A DNA stretch of 50,155 nt from Shewanella electrica (GTDB lineage Bacteria > Pseudomonadota > Gammaproteobacteria > Enterobacterales > Shewanellaceae). Every line of letters starts with the position of its first letter. Position 1 is the first letter of the stretch. The notes under the pieces are model-generated. The model had not been told where the DNA came from and made no database searches. It saw only the letters and a list, made by a program, of their open reading frames with translations. Below, one piece after another: positions 29,373 to 40,184 of the stretch. Position numbers and translations under genes: made by a program. The stretch is from assembly GCF_022321485.1 (NCBI RefSeq), contig NZ_JAKOGG010000004.1, positions 1-50,155 of the forward strand. Direction: 5' to 3'.

Positions 29373-29759
29373 TGCAATACTCCCGACGCGACCACGCCTT
29401 GGACTATTAAGCCTAGCAATGATTACGTTCTAAATGAGATTTATGTCACATTGGGTCGCAATTTACGCCTTTGATCACAAAATGGCAAGGATACTGCAAT
29501 AAATAAGCTTGTAAATTCAATGGCTAACAAAATGTTACCTGTCGTTAATTAATTGTTTTCTTAATTAGTTTGTGACGATGGGAAGTTTTTCGGCCATCGG
29601 GCTGGGCATTTGATTAACGGCAACAACAATAGCGCTTGTGAGTGGCAGTGAGATGATCACGCGCTAGTCAGCTTGCTTAGCAGCACTCAAGCAAGCTGCA
29701 GCTTAAAGCGCAGAATCGGGGCCATAGGAGAGATATCAAAGCGCAGCCACTGCTAACGA
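29373..29759. promoter_or_regulatory. Intergenic region upstream of the YdeP-like gene, with ArcA-box candidate
   Basis: 387 bases without a gene. It contains GTTAATTAATTGTTT (29544-29558), 13 of 15 matches to the E. coli ArcA consensus GTTAATTAAATGTTA as I recall it. Near it is the dyad TAACA-AAA-TGTTA (29525-29537). The AT-rich part from about 29460 to 29580 probably holds the promoter for the YdeP-like gene on the minus strand. I saw no ORF or RNA gene. Confidence 0.45.
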
Positions 29760-31811
29760 CTAATGGCTGCGGAAACCTTCGGCGGTACGTTCGAAGGTCA
29801 TGGCGATACGCTCGCACATCCCCTCGATGACTTGGCGCTGTTGCTGCGAAATTTCTGTCTGCTGCAACGCTAATACCAAGGCGTTGCTGGCGTTGGTGAA
29901 ATGCGAGGATGTTTCACCGCGACTCGCTGCCAAATAAGCGTCGGCCAAGGCGTTTTGCCAATCATTGAGCAGCGGCGTGATATCATCATCCACACTGCGC
30001 AGCGAGCGTTGTAATCTGGCGGAGATATGGCCCAAATTCAGTCCAGTTAAGCCCAAGTCGGTCAGGCGATGGCCTGCGGCAGGCGAGCCCTTATCGGCAT
30101 TGGTAAGGCGTAACAAGCGTTCCCCCATGCGGGCATTAAACCAGTCTTCAGGATTGTGGTGTTTGTGCAACTGGCGTAGGTCCTTCACGGCTGACTTAAT
30201 CAAAAATGCCTGCATCATGGCGGCGCTGGGGCCGGTGATCATTCTGAAAAGACAGATCAAAATGGTCACGCCGACCGCAATAGCAAAGGCATTACTCACG
30301 GTGTAATCAATGGAAAATGCCCGCGACATGTCGTTACCCGGTTGCACTAAAATCACAAAGGGAATACAGATGCCTAAACCATAAGGCAGCGTCGGTTGGT
30401 TGCTCAGGGCAATTAAGCCGACAAAAAATGGCCCGGCGAGGATCAGCACCAACAACTCAAAGTCGCCACTGCTTTGTGCTAACAGATTTAACGCAAAAAA
30501 GATGGCGAGCGGAGTGGAAATAGCGATGCCAATCAGCAAACGCTTGAGCACAACCATCAAAATCACCATCGGCAGTCGTGCCAACATGATCGAAAAAATC
30601 ACCGGCAAGAGCATAATCATCAGCGCCGAAGCGGAGCCGGTGCCAATCCAGATGCCGGCACCAATCAGAAACATCAAGGTGGTGCGCAAGCCTGTCGTTA
30701 GTCCAACCAATGGATCGCGATGGGGCACCAGCGCTGGAGCGTTGAGCCGCACCGTGCTGCTGTTTTGCAATGCATCATAGGCTTTCATCACCAACATCAA
30801 GTCGGAAATTAGCTCGGAGGCCACGCGTAGCAGGCGTCTCTCCAACGGCGTTTCGCAATGGCTATCGTTACGCTGCTGCAAAAACTGGCCGCGCTGGGCT
30901 TTTGCCAGTTGATAGCACTCATCAAAATCTTGCGAGGCGGACATGCGCGAAAAGTCGCTGCTGAGCGACGCCAACATCTTGTTCAGTGACGGCGGGATCT
31001 GCTCCGGATGGTTACGCTGCAATCGGCCAAAGATTTGGATAACCGCTAACAATGACATCACTTTGTTGCATAGCAAATTGGCCGCGCGACTTCTGCCGGG
31101 GCCGAGCGGGCCTTCATAAGTGACGGCGGTAGCATCATCGGTCAGTGCAGTTAGCGACGCTAAAATGGTGTCGATATGTTGATGTCGTTGTTCGTGAGAG
31201 CTGTCTTTGGCAAGTTCCGCGGCTAAATAATCCAGCGTTTGGTTTACGACGGTACGTGCTTGTTGCTGCAGAATTTGCGCCACGCTCACCGGCCAAAGTA
31301 ATTGGCTGACCAAGGCGGCGCAGATGGAGCCAACGACAATCTCACTGATGCGCGCTTGCGCCACGGCGAAAATGGTTTGTGAGCTGGCGGTGGCCGGATT
31401 CACCATCACCAGCAGTACGATAATGCAGGCAGTAATGCCCGCCATCGCGAAGGCGTAGATAAAGTTGGTTGAGCGCATCATGGCCGAGGCGGTGGCGTTG
31501 ATGCCGAGCCACAATGCCAACGCGCCAATTGCCAATTCGGGATAACTTACAAAGGCTTCGAGAATAGCGATACCCACCGCACCGCCGATCAAGGTGCCGA
31601 ATATCTGGCACAAGGATTTTTCGATCACCAAGCCACTTTGCGGGCGAAGTTGCAAAAATACCGCTGAGATCAACGCCCAATAAGGTCGATCGAGATTGAG
31701 GTACATTGCCACCAACAAACTCAGCGCCATGGCGATCACGCCTTTGGTGGCGAAGATCACGCTGGCTTTGGAGGGCGTCAGAAATACCGCTTGAACCGGA
31801 GATAACTGCAT
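29760..31811 (-). CDS. FUSC-family inner-membrane efflux protein (AaeB-like)
   Basis: The transport component of an aromatic-acid or drug efflux system of the E. coli AaeAB type. 683 residues (E. coli AaeB 655). Two hydrophobic blocks, each with several membrane helices, at about 28-175 and 355-500, separated and followed by cytoplasmic helical regions. This is the duplicated FUSC layout. The N-terminal block has YWALISAVFLQLRPQSG, typical of the family. It is the last gene of a three-gene unit, 8 bases after the membrane-fusion protein. Substrate not known; hydroxybenzoates are a guess from the family. Confidence 0.88.
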   Translation of the reverse strand: MQLSPVQAVFLTPSKASVIFATKGVIAMALSLLVAMYLNLDRPYWALISAVFLQLRPQSGLVIEKSLCQIFGTLIGGAVGIAILEAFVSYPELAIGALALWLGINATASAMMRSTNFIYAFAMAGITACIIVLLVMVNPATASSQTIFAVAQARISEIVVGSICAALVSQLLWPVSVAQILQQQARTVVNQTLDYLAAELAKDSSHEQRHQHIDTILASLTALTDDATAVTYEGPLGPGRSRAANLLCNKVMSLLAVIQIFGRLQRNHPEQIPPSLNKMLASLSSDFSRMSASQDFDECYQLAKAQRGQFLQQRNDSHCETPLERRLLRVASELISDLMLVMKAYDALQNSSTVRLNAPALVPHRDPLVGLTTGLRTTLMFLIGAGIWIGTGSASALMIMLLPVIFSIMLARLPMVILMVVLKRLLIGIAISTPLAIFFALNLLAQSSGDFELLVLILAGPFFVGLIALSNQPTLPYGLGICIPFVILVQPGNDMSRAFSIDYTVSNAFAIAVGVTILICLFRMITGPSAAMMQAFLIKSAVKDLRQLHKHHNPEDWFNARMGERLLRLTNADKGSPAAGHRLTDLGLTGLNLGHISARLQRSLRSVDDDITPLLNDWQNALADAYLAASRGETSSHFTNASNALVLALQQTEISQQQRQVIEGMCERIAMTFERTAEGFRSH

Positions 31812-31819
31812 TGCGCCAA

Positions 31820-32680
31820 TTACTCTTGCAGATGGATCGACGCGGTCATCCCAGCGCTGATACTCACGTTCTCAGGCAATGGGTCGAGCTTGATATCGAC
31901 CGGGATCCGCTGTGCCAGCCGCACCCAATTAAAGGTTTGCTGTACTTGCGGCAGTAACTGACCATTGCTGGAAGTGTTGGTATCGGCAATGGCTTTACCT
32001 ATGCTTTCTACTCGCCCGCTCAGTGTCGGGCCGCCACTCATGAGACTGATTTTGGCGGTTTGCCCGACATGGATCAGCGGCAGCTTGGTTTCTTCAAAAT
32101 AACCGGTGACATAGAAAGAGTCTTGTTGCACCAGCGACAACACTGCTGTTCCTTGATGTACATAGTTACCTTGGCGCAGCGTTAGATTGATGATGTTACC
32201 GCTTTCGGGCGCCACAATTTGAGTGCGCTCAAGGTTGATTTTGGCGGTGTTGAGTTCGGCTTCTGCTAGCGCATAATCCGCTTTGGCTGATTCCGTATTG
32301 ATGCGGGCGGTTTCTAAGTCTTCATCGCTGATCAGTTCAGTTTTGGTGAGTTTCTTCCGACGTTCATAACGGTGTTTTGCCAGCTCAAGCGCGATTTCTC
32401 GGCTGTGCAGTTGCGCCTGCAACTCGGCTAGTGCCGCTTGGTAACGGGTATCATCAACCGCAAACAACAGTTGGCCTTGGGTAACCCTGGCGTTGTCTGC
32501 CACATTGAGTTGCTTCACCCAGCCTGAAACATCGGGCGCAATAGTAATAATGTTGGCGCGTACGCGACCATCACGGGTCCATGGGGAGTAGAGGTAATGA
32601 TCCCATATCCAGCGACCGCACAGTACGGCGACAACCACCACTATCAGGGTAATAGTAATGCGCGTAATTTGTCCTGCCAT
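31820..32680 (-). CDS. HlyD/AaeA-type membrane fusion protein
   Basis: The periplasmic adaptor of the efflux system. 286 residues. One N-terminal membrane anchor (about 7-24), then YSPWTRDGRVRANI and VSGWVKQLNVADN, the biotinyl-lipoyl half-motif. A coiled-coil hairpin lies at about 75-135. The second lipoyl half carries IVAPESGNIINLTLRQGNYV, and a beta-barrel domain ends the protein. The length and absence of a lipobox match AaeA. It lies between the small DUF1656 gene (4 bases) and the FUSC gene (8 bases), so the three are one operon. Confidence 0.92.
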   Translation of the reverse strand: MAGQITRITITLIVVVVAVLCGRWIWDHYLYSPWTRDGRVRANIITIAPDVSGWVKQLNVADNARVTQGQLLFAVDDTRYQAALAELQAQLHSREIALELAKHRYERRKKLTKTELISDEDLETARINTESAKADYALAEAELNTAKINLERTQIVAPESGNIINLTLRQGNYVHQGTAVLSLVQQDSFYVTGYFEETKLPLIHVGQTAKISLMSGGPTLSGRVESIGKAIADTNTSSNGQLLPQVQQTFNWVRLAQRIPVDIKLDPLPENVSISAGMTASIHLQE

Positions 32681-32684
32681 GAAA

Positions 32685-32885
32685 TTATTTTCCTAAAATA
32701 TAAACGACTAACGCTAAATAACTGACGAATAGGCCAATTTCAAACCACGCGGGTTTCCAAATCTTCTGATAAAGGCCGCTGCGGTACAGCACTGAGCGGG
32801 TAACAAATGACAACACCAGTGCAATCGGGGCAAATAACACCAACGGGCTAAACAATAGTCCCCCGAAAGATATTTCTTCAAGCAT
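32685..32885 (-). CDS. DUF1656 small membrane protein (AaeX-like)
   Basis: A 66-residue two-helix inner-membrane protein (about 8-29 and 45-63), the usual first gene of aaeXAB-type efflux operons; its function is unknown. I start it at ATG 32885 (MLEEISFGG), with AAAGGG about ten bases upstream. A GTG four codons earlier is possible but overlaps that site. Four bases separate it from the membrane-fusion gene. Confidence 0.85.
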   Translation of the reverse strand: MLEEISFGGLLFSPLVLFAPIALVLSFVTRSVLYRSGLYQKIWKPAWFEIGLFVSYLALVVYILGK

Positions 32886-33263
32886 AGGATGACTCACCCT
32901 TTGGGGCGTGAAAAGTAGATGAATTTTAGCGTATTTTTACCGGAGTGCAGCGGTTAAACAAGCTACGCAAGATCCTGTCCGCAGCGCAAGTGAACTGCCA
33001 ATGAACTAACAATGGCGCTTGTTGCTACATCATCGAAAGTGTGACCCGGCTGATGATCGACTGCGCGAAGCTAAATCGCAAGTCGCTAAAAATCGTTAAT
33101 AAAATGTGGCTGTCAATATGAGCTTACATTGGCAGACGCTGCAAGAGCCAATAAGAGGGGCAAATCGCATGTGATATCGATTGAAAAATTGCACCACATC
33201 GGGAGCACAATCATGCTACACTGCGCCGCTGAAATTAATCATAAAACCGAGAGTAAACCGATT
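32886..33263. other. Divergent intergenic region between the efflux operon and fklB
   Basis: About 380 bases between divergent genes. I see no gene: a frame open upstream of fklB from 33129 has no ribosome binding site and no family similarity. ATCATC (33029-33034) and GATGAT (33052-33057) form a loose dyad near the middle, a possible regulator site. No aaeR-like regulator gene is present. For fklB, TACACT at 33217-33222 is a weak -10. Confidence 0.4.
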
Positions 33264-33881
33264 ATGTCTGAGAAGTTCACAACTGTTGAACAGCAAGCCA
33301 GCTACGGCGTTGGTCGTCAACTCGGCGAGCAATTGGCCGCTAACTCATTTGAAGGCTTGGATATTCCTGCGGTACAAGCGGGCTTAGCCGATGCTTTTGC
33401 AGGCCAAGAAAGCGCTGTATCAATGGAAGATTTGCACGTCGCATTTACCGAAATCAGTACCCGTCTCAAAAAAGCGCAAGAAGAAGCTGCTGAAGCTGCT
33501 GCCGCTGAAGGTACTGCATTCTTAGCTGAAAACGCTAAACGTGACGGCGTAGTTGTGACTGAGTCAGGTCTGCAATACGAAGTGATTAATGCTGGTTCAG
33601 GTGAAAAACCTACCTATAACTCCACTGTACGTACTCACTACCATGGTACGTTCATCGACGGTAGCGTATTCGATAGTTCAGTGACTCGCGGCCAACCTGC
33701 TGAATTCCCAGTATCTGGCGTTATCGCTGGTTGGACTGAAGCACTGCAACTGATGCCAGTAGGTGCTAAGTACCGTTTGTACGTGCCACACGAATTGGCC
33801 TACGGTGAACGTGGCGCAGGCGCTGCGATTCCGCCGTACTCAGCCTTAGTATTTGAAGTTGAGTTGTTGGACATCATCTAA
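33264..33881 (+). CDS. fklB: FKBP-type peptidyl-prolyl cis-trans isomerase FklB
   Basis: It catalyses proline isomerisation in folding proteins. 205 residues from ATG 33264 (E. coli FklB 206). N-terminal dimerisation domain (about 1-95) with QASYGVGRQLGEQL, a linking helix rich in Ala/Glu, then the FKBP domain (about 110-205) with VRTHYHGTFIDGSVFDSS, FPVSGVIAGWTEAL and ERGAGAAIPPYSALVFEVEL. No signal peptide, so cytoplasmic. It stands alone between its own terminator and the efflux operon. Confidence 0.95.
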   Translation: MSEKFTTVEQQASYGVGRQLGEQLAANSFEGLDIPAVQAGLADAFAGQESAVSMEDLHVAFTEISTRLKKAQEEAAEAAAAEGTAFLAENAKRDGVVVTESGLQYEVINAGSGEKPTYNSTVRTHYHGTFIDGSVFDSSVTRGQPAEFPVSGVIAGWTEALQLMPVGAKYRLYVPHELAYGERGAGAAIPPYSALVFEVELLDII

Positions 33882-33884
33882 TGA

Positions 33885-34757
<873 letters not shown>

Positions 34758-34763
34758 TTATTT

Positions 34764-34788
34764 AAAAACCGCCAATGGCGGTTTTTTT
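34764..34788 (+). terminator. Intrinsic terminator after dapB
   Basis: AAAAACCGCC (34764-34773), loop AAT and GGCGGTTTTTTT (34777-34788) form a strong stem with a T-tract, seven bases after the dapB stop. Confidence 0.95.
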
Positions 34789-34809
34789 ATGAATGTTATC
34801 CGCAATGGC

Positions 34810-34937
34810 TAGACGAGGTGTGGTTTTACCTATATAATCCTCGGAATTTGTCAAAATTTCGTAAATTGCGGAAGATAACTGTACAAATACTTTAAAAATA
34901 TATAATTTCAATGACTTGGCTCTTTACGGAGGTCGCG
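34810..34937 (+). promoter_or_regulatory. carAB leader with two tandem promoter candidates
   Basis: Promoter 1: TAGACG (34810-34815), 17 bases, TATAAT (34833-34838). Promoter 2: TGTACA (34880-34885), 15 bases, TATAAT (34901-34906). The two -10 boxes are 68 bases apart, like the P1/P2 pair of E. coli carAB, about 67 bases apart, where P1 answers to pyrimidines and P2 to arginine. The AT-rich stretch at 34885-34910 is where an ARG box would lie, but the match is poor. Confidence 0.55.
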
Positions 34938-36080
34938 TTGACTAAGTCTGCCTTACTTGTACTCGAAGATGGAACCGTCTTTAAAGGAACAGCAATTGGT
35001 GCTGATGGCATAGCTGTTGGGGAAGTCGTTTTTAATACTTCCATGACTGGCTATCAAGAAATTCTCACCGATCCTTCCTATTCTCGACAAATCGTTACCC
35101 TCACATATCCCCATATTGGCAACACTGGCACTAACAGTGAAGACACCGAATCTAGCGCAGTTCATGCATGCGGCCTGATTATTCGTGACCTGCCACTCGT
35201 TGCTAGCAACTTCCGCTCTGAACAAACCTTAAGTGAATACCTCACTGCCAATAACGTTGTCGGCATCGCTGACATCGATACCCGCAAACTGACGCGCATT
35301 CTGCGTGAAAAGGGCGCGCAGGCAGGTTGTATTTTGGTGGGCGAAGACAATGTTGAGAAAGCTCTGGCGGAGGCGAAAGCTTTCCCTGGCTTGAAAGGCA
35401 TGGACTTAGCAAAAGAAGTGACCACGGATAAAGCCTACCAATGGCGTTACGGCACTTGGGATTTGATGACAGGTTTACCTGAAGCAACACCTGCTGAGCA
35501 GCTGAAATACAAAGTGGTTGCTTACGATTACGGTGTTAAACGTAACATCCTGCGTATGCTGGTTGACCGTGGCTGCGATGTCACTGTCGTACCGGCACAA
35601 ACTCCTGCTAGCGAAGTGTTAGCGATGAATCCGGATGGCATCTTCCTGTCTAACGGCCCAGGCGACCCAGAGCCGTGTGACTACGCTATTGCTGCGATTA
35701 AACAGTTTTTGACCACAGATATTCCAGTGTTTGGTATCTGCTTGGGTCACCAATTGTTAGCGCTGGCGACCGGTGCTAAAACCCTGAAGATGAAGTTTGG
35801 CCACCACGGTGCTAACCATCCAGTGAGCGACCTTGCCAAAGGCAATGTGATGATCACTAGCCAAAACCACGGTTTTGCGGCGGATGAAGCGAGCTTGCCA
35901 GCTAACGTCAAAGTGACTCACAAATCACTGTTTGATGGTTCACTGCAAGGCATTCACTTGACCGACAAGGCGGCGTTTAGCTTCCAAGGTCACCCCGAAG
36001 CCAGCCCAGGCCCGCACGATTGTGCGCCACTGTTCGACCATTTTATCGAACTGATCGAAGCCAATCGTCAAAAGCAGTAA
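34938..36080 (+). CDS. carA: Carbamoyl-phosphate synthase small (glutaminase) subunit CarA
   Basis: It hydrolyses glutamine and channels ammonia to CarB for carbamoyl phosphate, feeding arginine and pyrimidine synthesis. 380 residues from TTG 34938 (then [11 protein letters not shown]), with GGAGG five bases upstream. E. coli carA also uses UUG. The N-terminal CPSase domain has [18 protein letters not shown]. The C-terminal class I glutamine amidotransferase has [13 protein letters not shown], the nucleophile Cys in [13 protein letters not shown], and the His/Glu pair in [13 protein letters not shown]. carB follows after 21 bases. Confidence 0.97.
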   Translation: MTKSALLVLEDGTVFKGTAIGADGIAVGEVVFNTSMTGYQEILTDPSYSRQIVTLTYPHIGNTGTNSEDTESSAVHACGLIIRDLPLVASNFRSEQTLSEYLTANNVVGIADIDTRKLTRILREKGAQAGCILVGEDNVEKALAEAKAFPGLKGMDLAKEVTTDKAYQWRYGTWDLMTGLPEATPAEQLKYKVVAYDYGVKRNILRMLVDRGCDVTVVPAQTPASEVLAMNPDGIFLSNGPGDPEPCDYAIAAIKQFLTTDIPVFGICLGHQLLALATGAKTLKMKFGHHGANHPVSDLAKGNVMITSQNHGFAADEASLPANVKVTHKSLFDGSLQGIHLTDKAAFSFQGHPEASPGPHDCAPLFDHFIELIEANRQKQ

Positions 36081-36101
36081 TCGTCGGGAGAGATTTTAGC
36101 A

Positions 36102-39100
36102 ATGCCAAAACGTACTGATTTAAAAAGTATTCTTATCCTCGGCGCCGGCCCGATTGTTATCGGTCAAGCGTGTGAATTTGACTACTCTGGCGCCCAAGCA
36201 TGTAAGGCGCTGCGTGAAGAGGGTTACCGTGTCATTCTGGTGAACTCTAACCCTGCCACCATCATGACTGACCCAGAAATGGCCGATGCGACCTACATTG
36301 AGCCGATTCATTGGGAAGTGGTACGCAACATCATCGCCAAAGAGCGTCCTGACGCTATCCTGCCAACCATGGGCGGCCAGACAGCACTGAACTGTGCGCT
36401 AGAGCTGGAAGAACGTGGTGTACTGAAAGAATTCAACGTGGAAATGATTGGCGCCACTGCTGACGCCATCGACAAAGCGGAAGACCGTGCTCGCTTCGAT
36501 AAAGCGATGCGCGCTATCGGTTTGGAATGTCCACGTGCGGGTATCGCCCACAGCATGGAAGAAGCGCAGCAAGTGCTGGATCAAGTTGGCTTCCCATGTA
36601 TCATCCGTCCTTCATTTACTATGGGCGGCTCTGGTGGCGGTATCGCATACAACATCGAAGAGTTCGAAGAGATCTGTACCCGTGGTTTGGACTTGTCGCC
36701 AACCAACGAACTGCTGATCGACGAAAGCCTTATCGGCTGGAAAGAGTACGAGATGGAAGTGGTGCGTGACCGCAACGACAACTGCATCATCGTCTGCTCT
36801 ATCGAAAACTTTGACGCCATGGGCGTGCACACTGGTGACTCCATCACTGTGGCACCAGCACAAACCCTGACCGATAAAGAATACCAGTTGATGCGTAACG
36901 CCTCGATGGCGGTACTGCGAGAAATTGGCGTAGAAACCGGTGGTTCGAACGTACAGTTTGGTATCAACCCGAAAGATGGCCGTATGGTTATCATCGAGAT
37001 GAACCCACGTGTATCACGCTCATCAGCACTGGCTTCAAAAGCGACTGGTTTCCCTATCGCCAAAGTGGCCGCCAAACTGGCAGTAGGTTTCACCCTTGAT
37101 GAGTTGATGAACGACATCACCGGTGGCCTGACACCTGCGTCGTTTGAACCATCCATCGACTACGTGGTAACTAAAGTGCCACGCTTCAACTTCGAAAAAT
37201 TCGCTGGCGCTAACGATCGCCTGACCACGCAGATGAAATCTGTGGGTGAAGTGATGGCCATTGGCCGTACTTTCCAAGAGTCAGTGCAAAAAGCGTTGCG
37301 TGGTTTGGAAACTGGCAAAAACGGTTTCGACCCAGTTATCGATTTGAATGACACCGATGCGATGTCACGCATTCGTCGTGAGCTGAAAGAGCCAGGTGCC
37401 GAGCGTATTTGGTACATCGCTGACGCATTCCGCGCTGGCATGAGCATCGATGACATCTTTACCCTGACCAACATTGACCACTGGTTCTTGGTGCAGATTG
37501 AAGACCTCGTCAAACTGGAACAACAAGTTGAGTCCGTGGGCTTAGCCGGTATCGATGCTGACTTCCTATTCAAGCTGAAACGCAAAGGTTTCTCTGATGC
37601 GCGTCTGGCCGATGTTCTCGGTATCAGCGAAACAGAGATGCGCAAACTGCGTCATCGCTTAGAGATTTTCCCAGTGTACAAACGGGTAGATACCTGTGCG
37701 GCAGAATTCTCAACCGACACCGCTTACATGTACTCAACTTATGAAGATGAGTGTGAAGCGAACCCAAGCGACCGTGAAAAAATCATGGTGCTCGGCGGTG
37801 GCCCTAACCGTATCGGCCAAGGTATCGAGTTCGATTACTGCTGTGTGCACGCATCATTGGCGCTGAAAGAAGACGGTTACGAAACCATCATGGTGAACTG
37901 TAACCCTGAAACCGTATCAACTGACTACGATACTTCAGACCGCCTGTACTTCGAACCTGTAACACTGGAAGACGTGCTGGAAATCGCTCGTCTGGAAAAA
38001 CCCAAAGGCGTTATCGTGCAGTACGGTGGTCAAACCCCACTGAAACTGGCACGTGCTTTGGAAGCCGCAGGTGTGCCAATTATCGGTACCAGCCCAGATG
38101 CGATTGACCGCGCTGAAGACCGTGAACGTTTCCAACAAGCGATCCGTCGCTTGGAAATGAAACAGCCAGAAAACGAGACCGTGACGACTGTTGAAGGTGC
38201 GGTGTTAGCGGCTGAAAAAATCGGTTACCCGCTGGTGGTGCGCCCATCTTATGTACTCGGTGGCCGTGCGATGGAAATCGTCTATGAAGAGCAAGACTTA
38301 CGTCGCTACTTCAACGAAGCGGTGAAAGTATCGAACGAATCGCCAGTATTGCTGGACCACTTCCTCGATGACGCGATTGAAGTCGATATCGATGCAGTCT
38401 CTGACGGCAAAAACGTGGTGGTGGGTGCCATCATGGAACACATCGAGCAAGCGGGTGTTCACTCCGGTGACTCAGGCTGTTCATTGCCACCTTACTCACT
38501 GAGCCCACAAATCCAAGACGAGATGCGTGAGCAAGTGCGTAAACTGGCGTTCGAGCTGGGCGTTATCGGTTTGATGAACGTGCAGTTTGCCGTGAAAGAC
38601 AACACCATCTTCATGATTGAGGTGAACCCACGTGCCGCCCGTACCGTACCATTCGTTTCTAAAGCGACGGGTGTGCCGCTAGCAAAAATCGCTGCCCGCG
38701 TCATGGCTGGTCAATCACTGGAACAGCAAGGTTTCACTCAAGAAGTGATCCCACCTTACTACTCAGTGAAAGAAGTGGTGCTGCCGTTTAACAAGTTCCC
38801 TGGCGTTGACCCACTGCTCGGCCCTGAAATGCGTTCAACCGGTGAAGTGATGGGCGTAGGTGAGACCTTCGCTGAAGCTTATGCCAAAGCGCAACTGGGC
38901 GCTGCGCCAAAAGACTCACCTCGTTCAGGTCGTGCACTGTTGTCAGTGCGTAACAGCGACAAAAAACGTGTGGCGGATTTGGCGGCTAAGTTGATTGAAC
39001 TGGGCTTTGAAATCGATGCGACTCACGGTACCGCAGTGGTGCTGGGAGAAGCGGGTATCAACCCTCGTTTGGTTAACAAGGTGCATGAAGGTCGTCCACA

Positions 39101-39326
39101 CATTCTCGACCGCATGAAGAATGGTGAGTACACCTATATCGTCAACACCACTGAAGGTCGTCAAGCGATTGAAGACTCGAAGCAACTGCGTCGTGGTGCA
39201 CTGCGTTATAAAGTGAACTACACCACTACGCTGAATGGTGCATTTGCTACGTGCCAATCGTTACGTGCTGATGACCGTAATAATGTTGCCTCGGTGCAGG
39301 AACTGCACGCACGTATCAACAAATAA
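36102..39326 (+). CDS. carB: Carbamoyl-phosphate synthase large subunit CarB
   Basis: It makes carbamoyl phosphate from bicarbonate, ammonia from CarA, and two ATP. 1074 residues (E. coli 1073). Two homologous ATP-grasp halves: carboxyphosphate domain (about 1-400) with [18 protein letters not shown] and [12 protein letters not shown], oligomerisation domain (about 400-550), carbamate kinase-like domain (about 550-935) with [18 protein letters not shown] and [11 protein letters not shown], and the MGS-like allosteric domain (about 935-1074) that binds UMP, IMP and ornithine. Codon choice is strongly biased, as expected for a highly expressed gene. An intrinsic terminator follows. Confidence 0.98.
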   Translation: MPKRTDLKSILILGAGPIVIGQACEFDYSGAQACKALREEGYRVILVNSNPATIMTDPEMADATYIEPIHWEVVRNIIAKERPDAILPTMGGQTALNCALELEERGVLKEFNVEMIGATADAIDKAEDRARFDKAMRAIGLECPRAGIAHSMEEAQQVLDQVGFPCIIRPSFTMGGSGGGIAYNIEEFEEICTRGLDLSPTNELLIDESLIGWKEYEMEVVRDRNDNCIIVCSIENFDAMGVHTGDSITVAPAQTLTDKEYQLMRNASMAVLREIGVETGGSNVQFGINPKDGRMVIIEMNPRVSRSSALASKATGFPIAKVAAKLAVGFTLDELMNDITGGLTPASFEPSIDYVVTKVPRFNFEKFAGANDRLTTQMKSVGEVMAIGRTFQESVQKALRGLETGKNGFDPVIDLNDTDAMSRIRRELKEPGAERIWYIADAFRAGMSIDDIFTLTNIDHWFLVQIEDLVKLEQQVESVGLAGIDADFLFKLKRKGFSDARLADVLGISETEMRKLRHRLEIFPVYKRVDTCAAEFSTDTAYMYSTYEDECEANPSDREKIMVLGGGPNRIGQGIEFDYCCVHASLALKEDGYETIMVNCNPETVSTDYDTSDRLYFEPVTLEDVLEIARLEKPKGVIVQYGGQTPLKLARALEAAGVPIIGTSPDAIDRAEDRERFQQAIRRLEMKQPENETVTTVEGAVLAAEKIGYPLVVRPSYVLGGRAMEIVYEEQDLRRYFNEAVKVSNESPVLLDHFLDDAIEVDIDAVSDGKNVVVGAIMEHIEQAGVHSGDSGCSLPPYSLSPQIQDEMREQVRKLAFELGVIGLMNVQFAVKDNTIFMIEVNPRAARTVPFVSKATGVPLAKIAARVMAGQSLEQQGFTQEVIPPYYSVKEVVLPFNKFPGVDPLLGPEMRSTGEVMGVGETFAEAYAKAQLGAAPKDSPRSGRALLSVRNSDKKRVADLAAKLIELGFEIDATHGTAVVLGEAGINPRLVNKVHEGRPHILDRMKNGEYTYIVNTTEGRQAIEDSKQLRRGALRYKVNYTTTLNGAFATCQSLRADDRNNVASVQELHARINK

Positions 39327-39340
39327 GCGTTAACTGCGTT

Positions 39341-39369
39341 AAAAGGCTGCGAATTTCGCAGCCTTTTTT
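39341..39369 (+). terminator. Intrinsic terminator after carB
   Basis: AAAAGGCTGCGA (39341-39352), loop ATT and TCGCAGCCTTTTTT (39356-39369): a 12-bp stem with T-tract, 14 bases past the carB stop. Confidence 0.95.
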
Positions 39370-39555
39370 ATTTATCTATCGGTTAAACCATAAATTTGTC
39401 TGGCAGCACTAGCATGCGCCCATGAGCTTAGGTAAGCTGTTACCAAGATGAATTTATGTCGATAGCTGTCGCTTTAGACACTCATAAGTACTTCTTGGCG
39501 CCGTGTTAATTAGTTGCGCGCCTAATCTACCCATATTCCATCTGTGCTGACCAAC

Positions 39556-39581
39556 GCGTCTGCACGGGACGCTTTTGTTTT
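39556..39581 (+). terminator. Candidate terminator in the greA leader
   Basis: GCGTC (39556-39560), a 7-base loop and GACGC (39568-39572) are followed at once by TTTTGTTTT. The stem is only 5 bp. It ends three bases before the greA ribosome binding site AGGAGG, so it is inside the leader. In E. coli a terminator in the greA leader yields short RNAs called GraL. The same arrangement is possible here. About 185 bases upstream hold no other gene I can see. Confidence 0.5.
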
Positions 39582-39599
39582 ACAGGAGGCGAAAAATTC

Positions 39600-40076
39600 A
39601 TGAACAAAGTACCAATGACGCTGACAGGTGCTGAACAGTTACGTAAAGAGTTGGATTACCTCAAATTCGAGCACCGTCCAGAATTGAGTGAAGCAATTGC
39701 TAGCGCACGTGAACTTGGCGACCTGAAAGAAAACGCTGAATACCATGCGGCGCGTGAAGAGCAGGGCATCTGCGAAGCACGTATTCGCGACATCGAAGGT
39801 AAGCTGTCTAACGCCCAAGTGATCGATGTGACCAAAATGGCCAATACTGGCCGAGTGATTTTTGGTGCCACCGTGACCATCTTGAATCTGGACACCGATG
39901 CTGAAGTAACCTATCGCATCGTTGGCGATGATGAAGCGGATATCAAAGCCAACCTGATTTCTGTTAACTCGCCTATCGCTCGTGGCTTGGTGGGAAAAAA
40001 CGTTGGTGACGAAGTGAGCATTCAAACCCCTGGAGGGGTTGCGGATTACGAAATCACCGAAGTGGAATACATTTAA
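39600..40076 (+). CDS. greA: Transcription elongation factor GreA
   Basis: It enters the RNA polymerase secondary channel and stimulates cleavage of backtracked RNA. 158 residues, full length. The N-terminal coiled coil (about 10-75) has the acidic tip [20 protein letters not shown], with the conserved Asp and Glu. The C-terminal FKBP-like domain (about 80-158) has [23 protein letters not shown] and [22 protein letters not shown] lies about ten bases before the ATG. Confidence 0.98.
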   Translation: MNKVPMTLTGAEQLRKELDYLKFEHRPELSEAIASARELGDLKENAEYHAAREEQGICEARIRDIEGKLSNAQVIDVTKMANTGRVIFGATVTILNLDTDAEVTYRIVGDDEADIKANLISVNSPIARGLVGKNVGDEVSIQTPGGVADYEITEVEYI

Positions 40077-40141
40077 TCAGCAAAATCGTTGATCGATTAA
40101 GGCTGTGTTAATGCGTCTTACTGAGAATATTGTTTAAACAA

Positions 40142-40165
40142 AAAGGAAGCCAATTGGCTTCCTTT
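40142..40165. terminator. Bidirectional terminator between greA and yhbY
   Basis: AAAGGAAGCC, AATT and GGCTTCCTTT form a 10-bp stem with short A/T flanks between convergent greA and yhbY. Confidence 0.8.
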
Positions 40166-40184
40166 CGTTTTGGGTCTTTAGCGC

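Noticed and set aside
33129-33263. N-terminal extension of FklB
   Set aside because: The extra 45 residues have no family counterpart, and ATG 33264 gives the normal length.
34885-34910. ARG box in the carAB leader
   Set aside because: Only a few positions of the palindromic TGAAT-N4-ATTCA pattern match; it is just AT-rich.
36308-37645. Long reading frames antisense to carB (and similar ones inside valS, ftsH and secD)
   Set aside because: They lie wholly within strongly conserved genes on the other strand, lack ribosome binding sites and encode Ser/Arg/Cys-rich nonsense typical of complementary frames.
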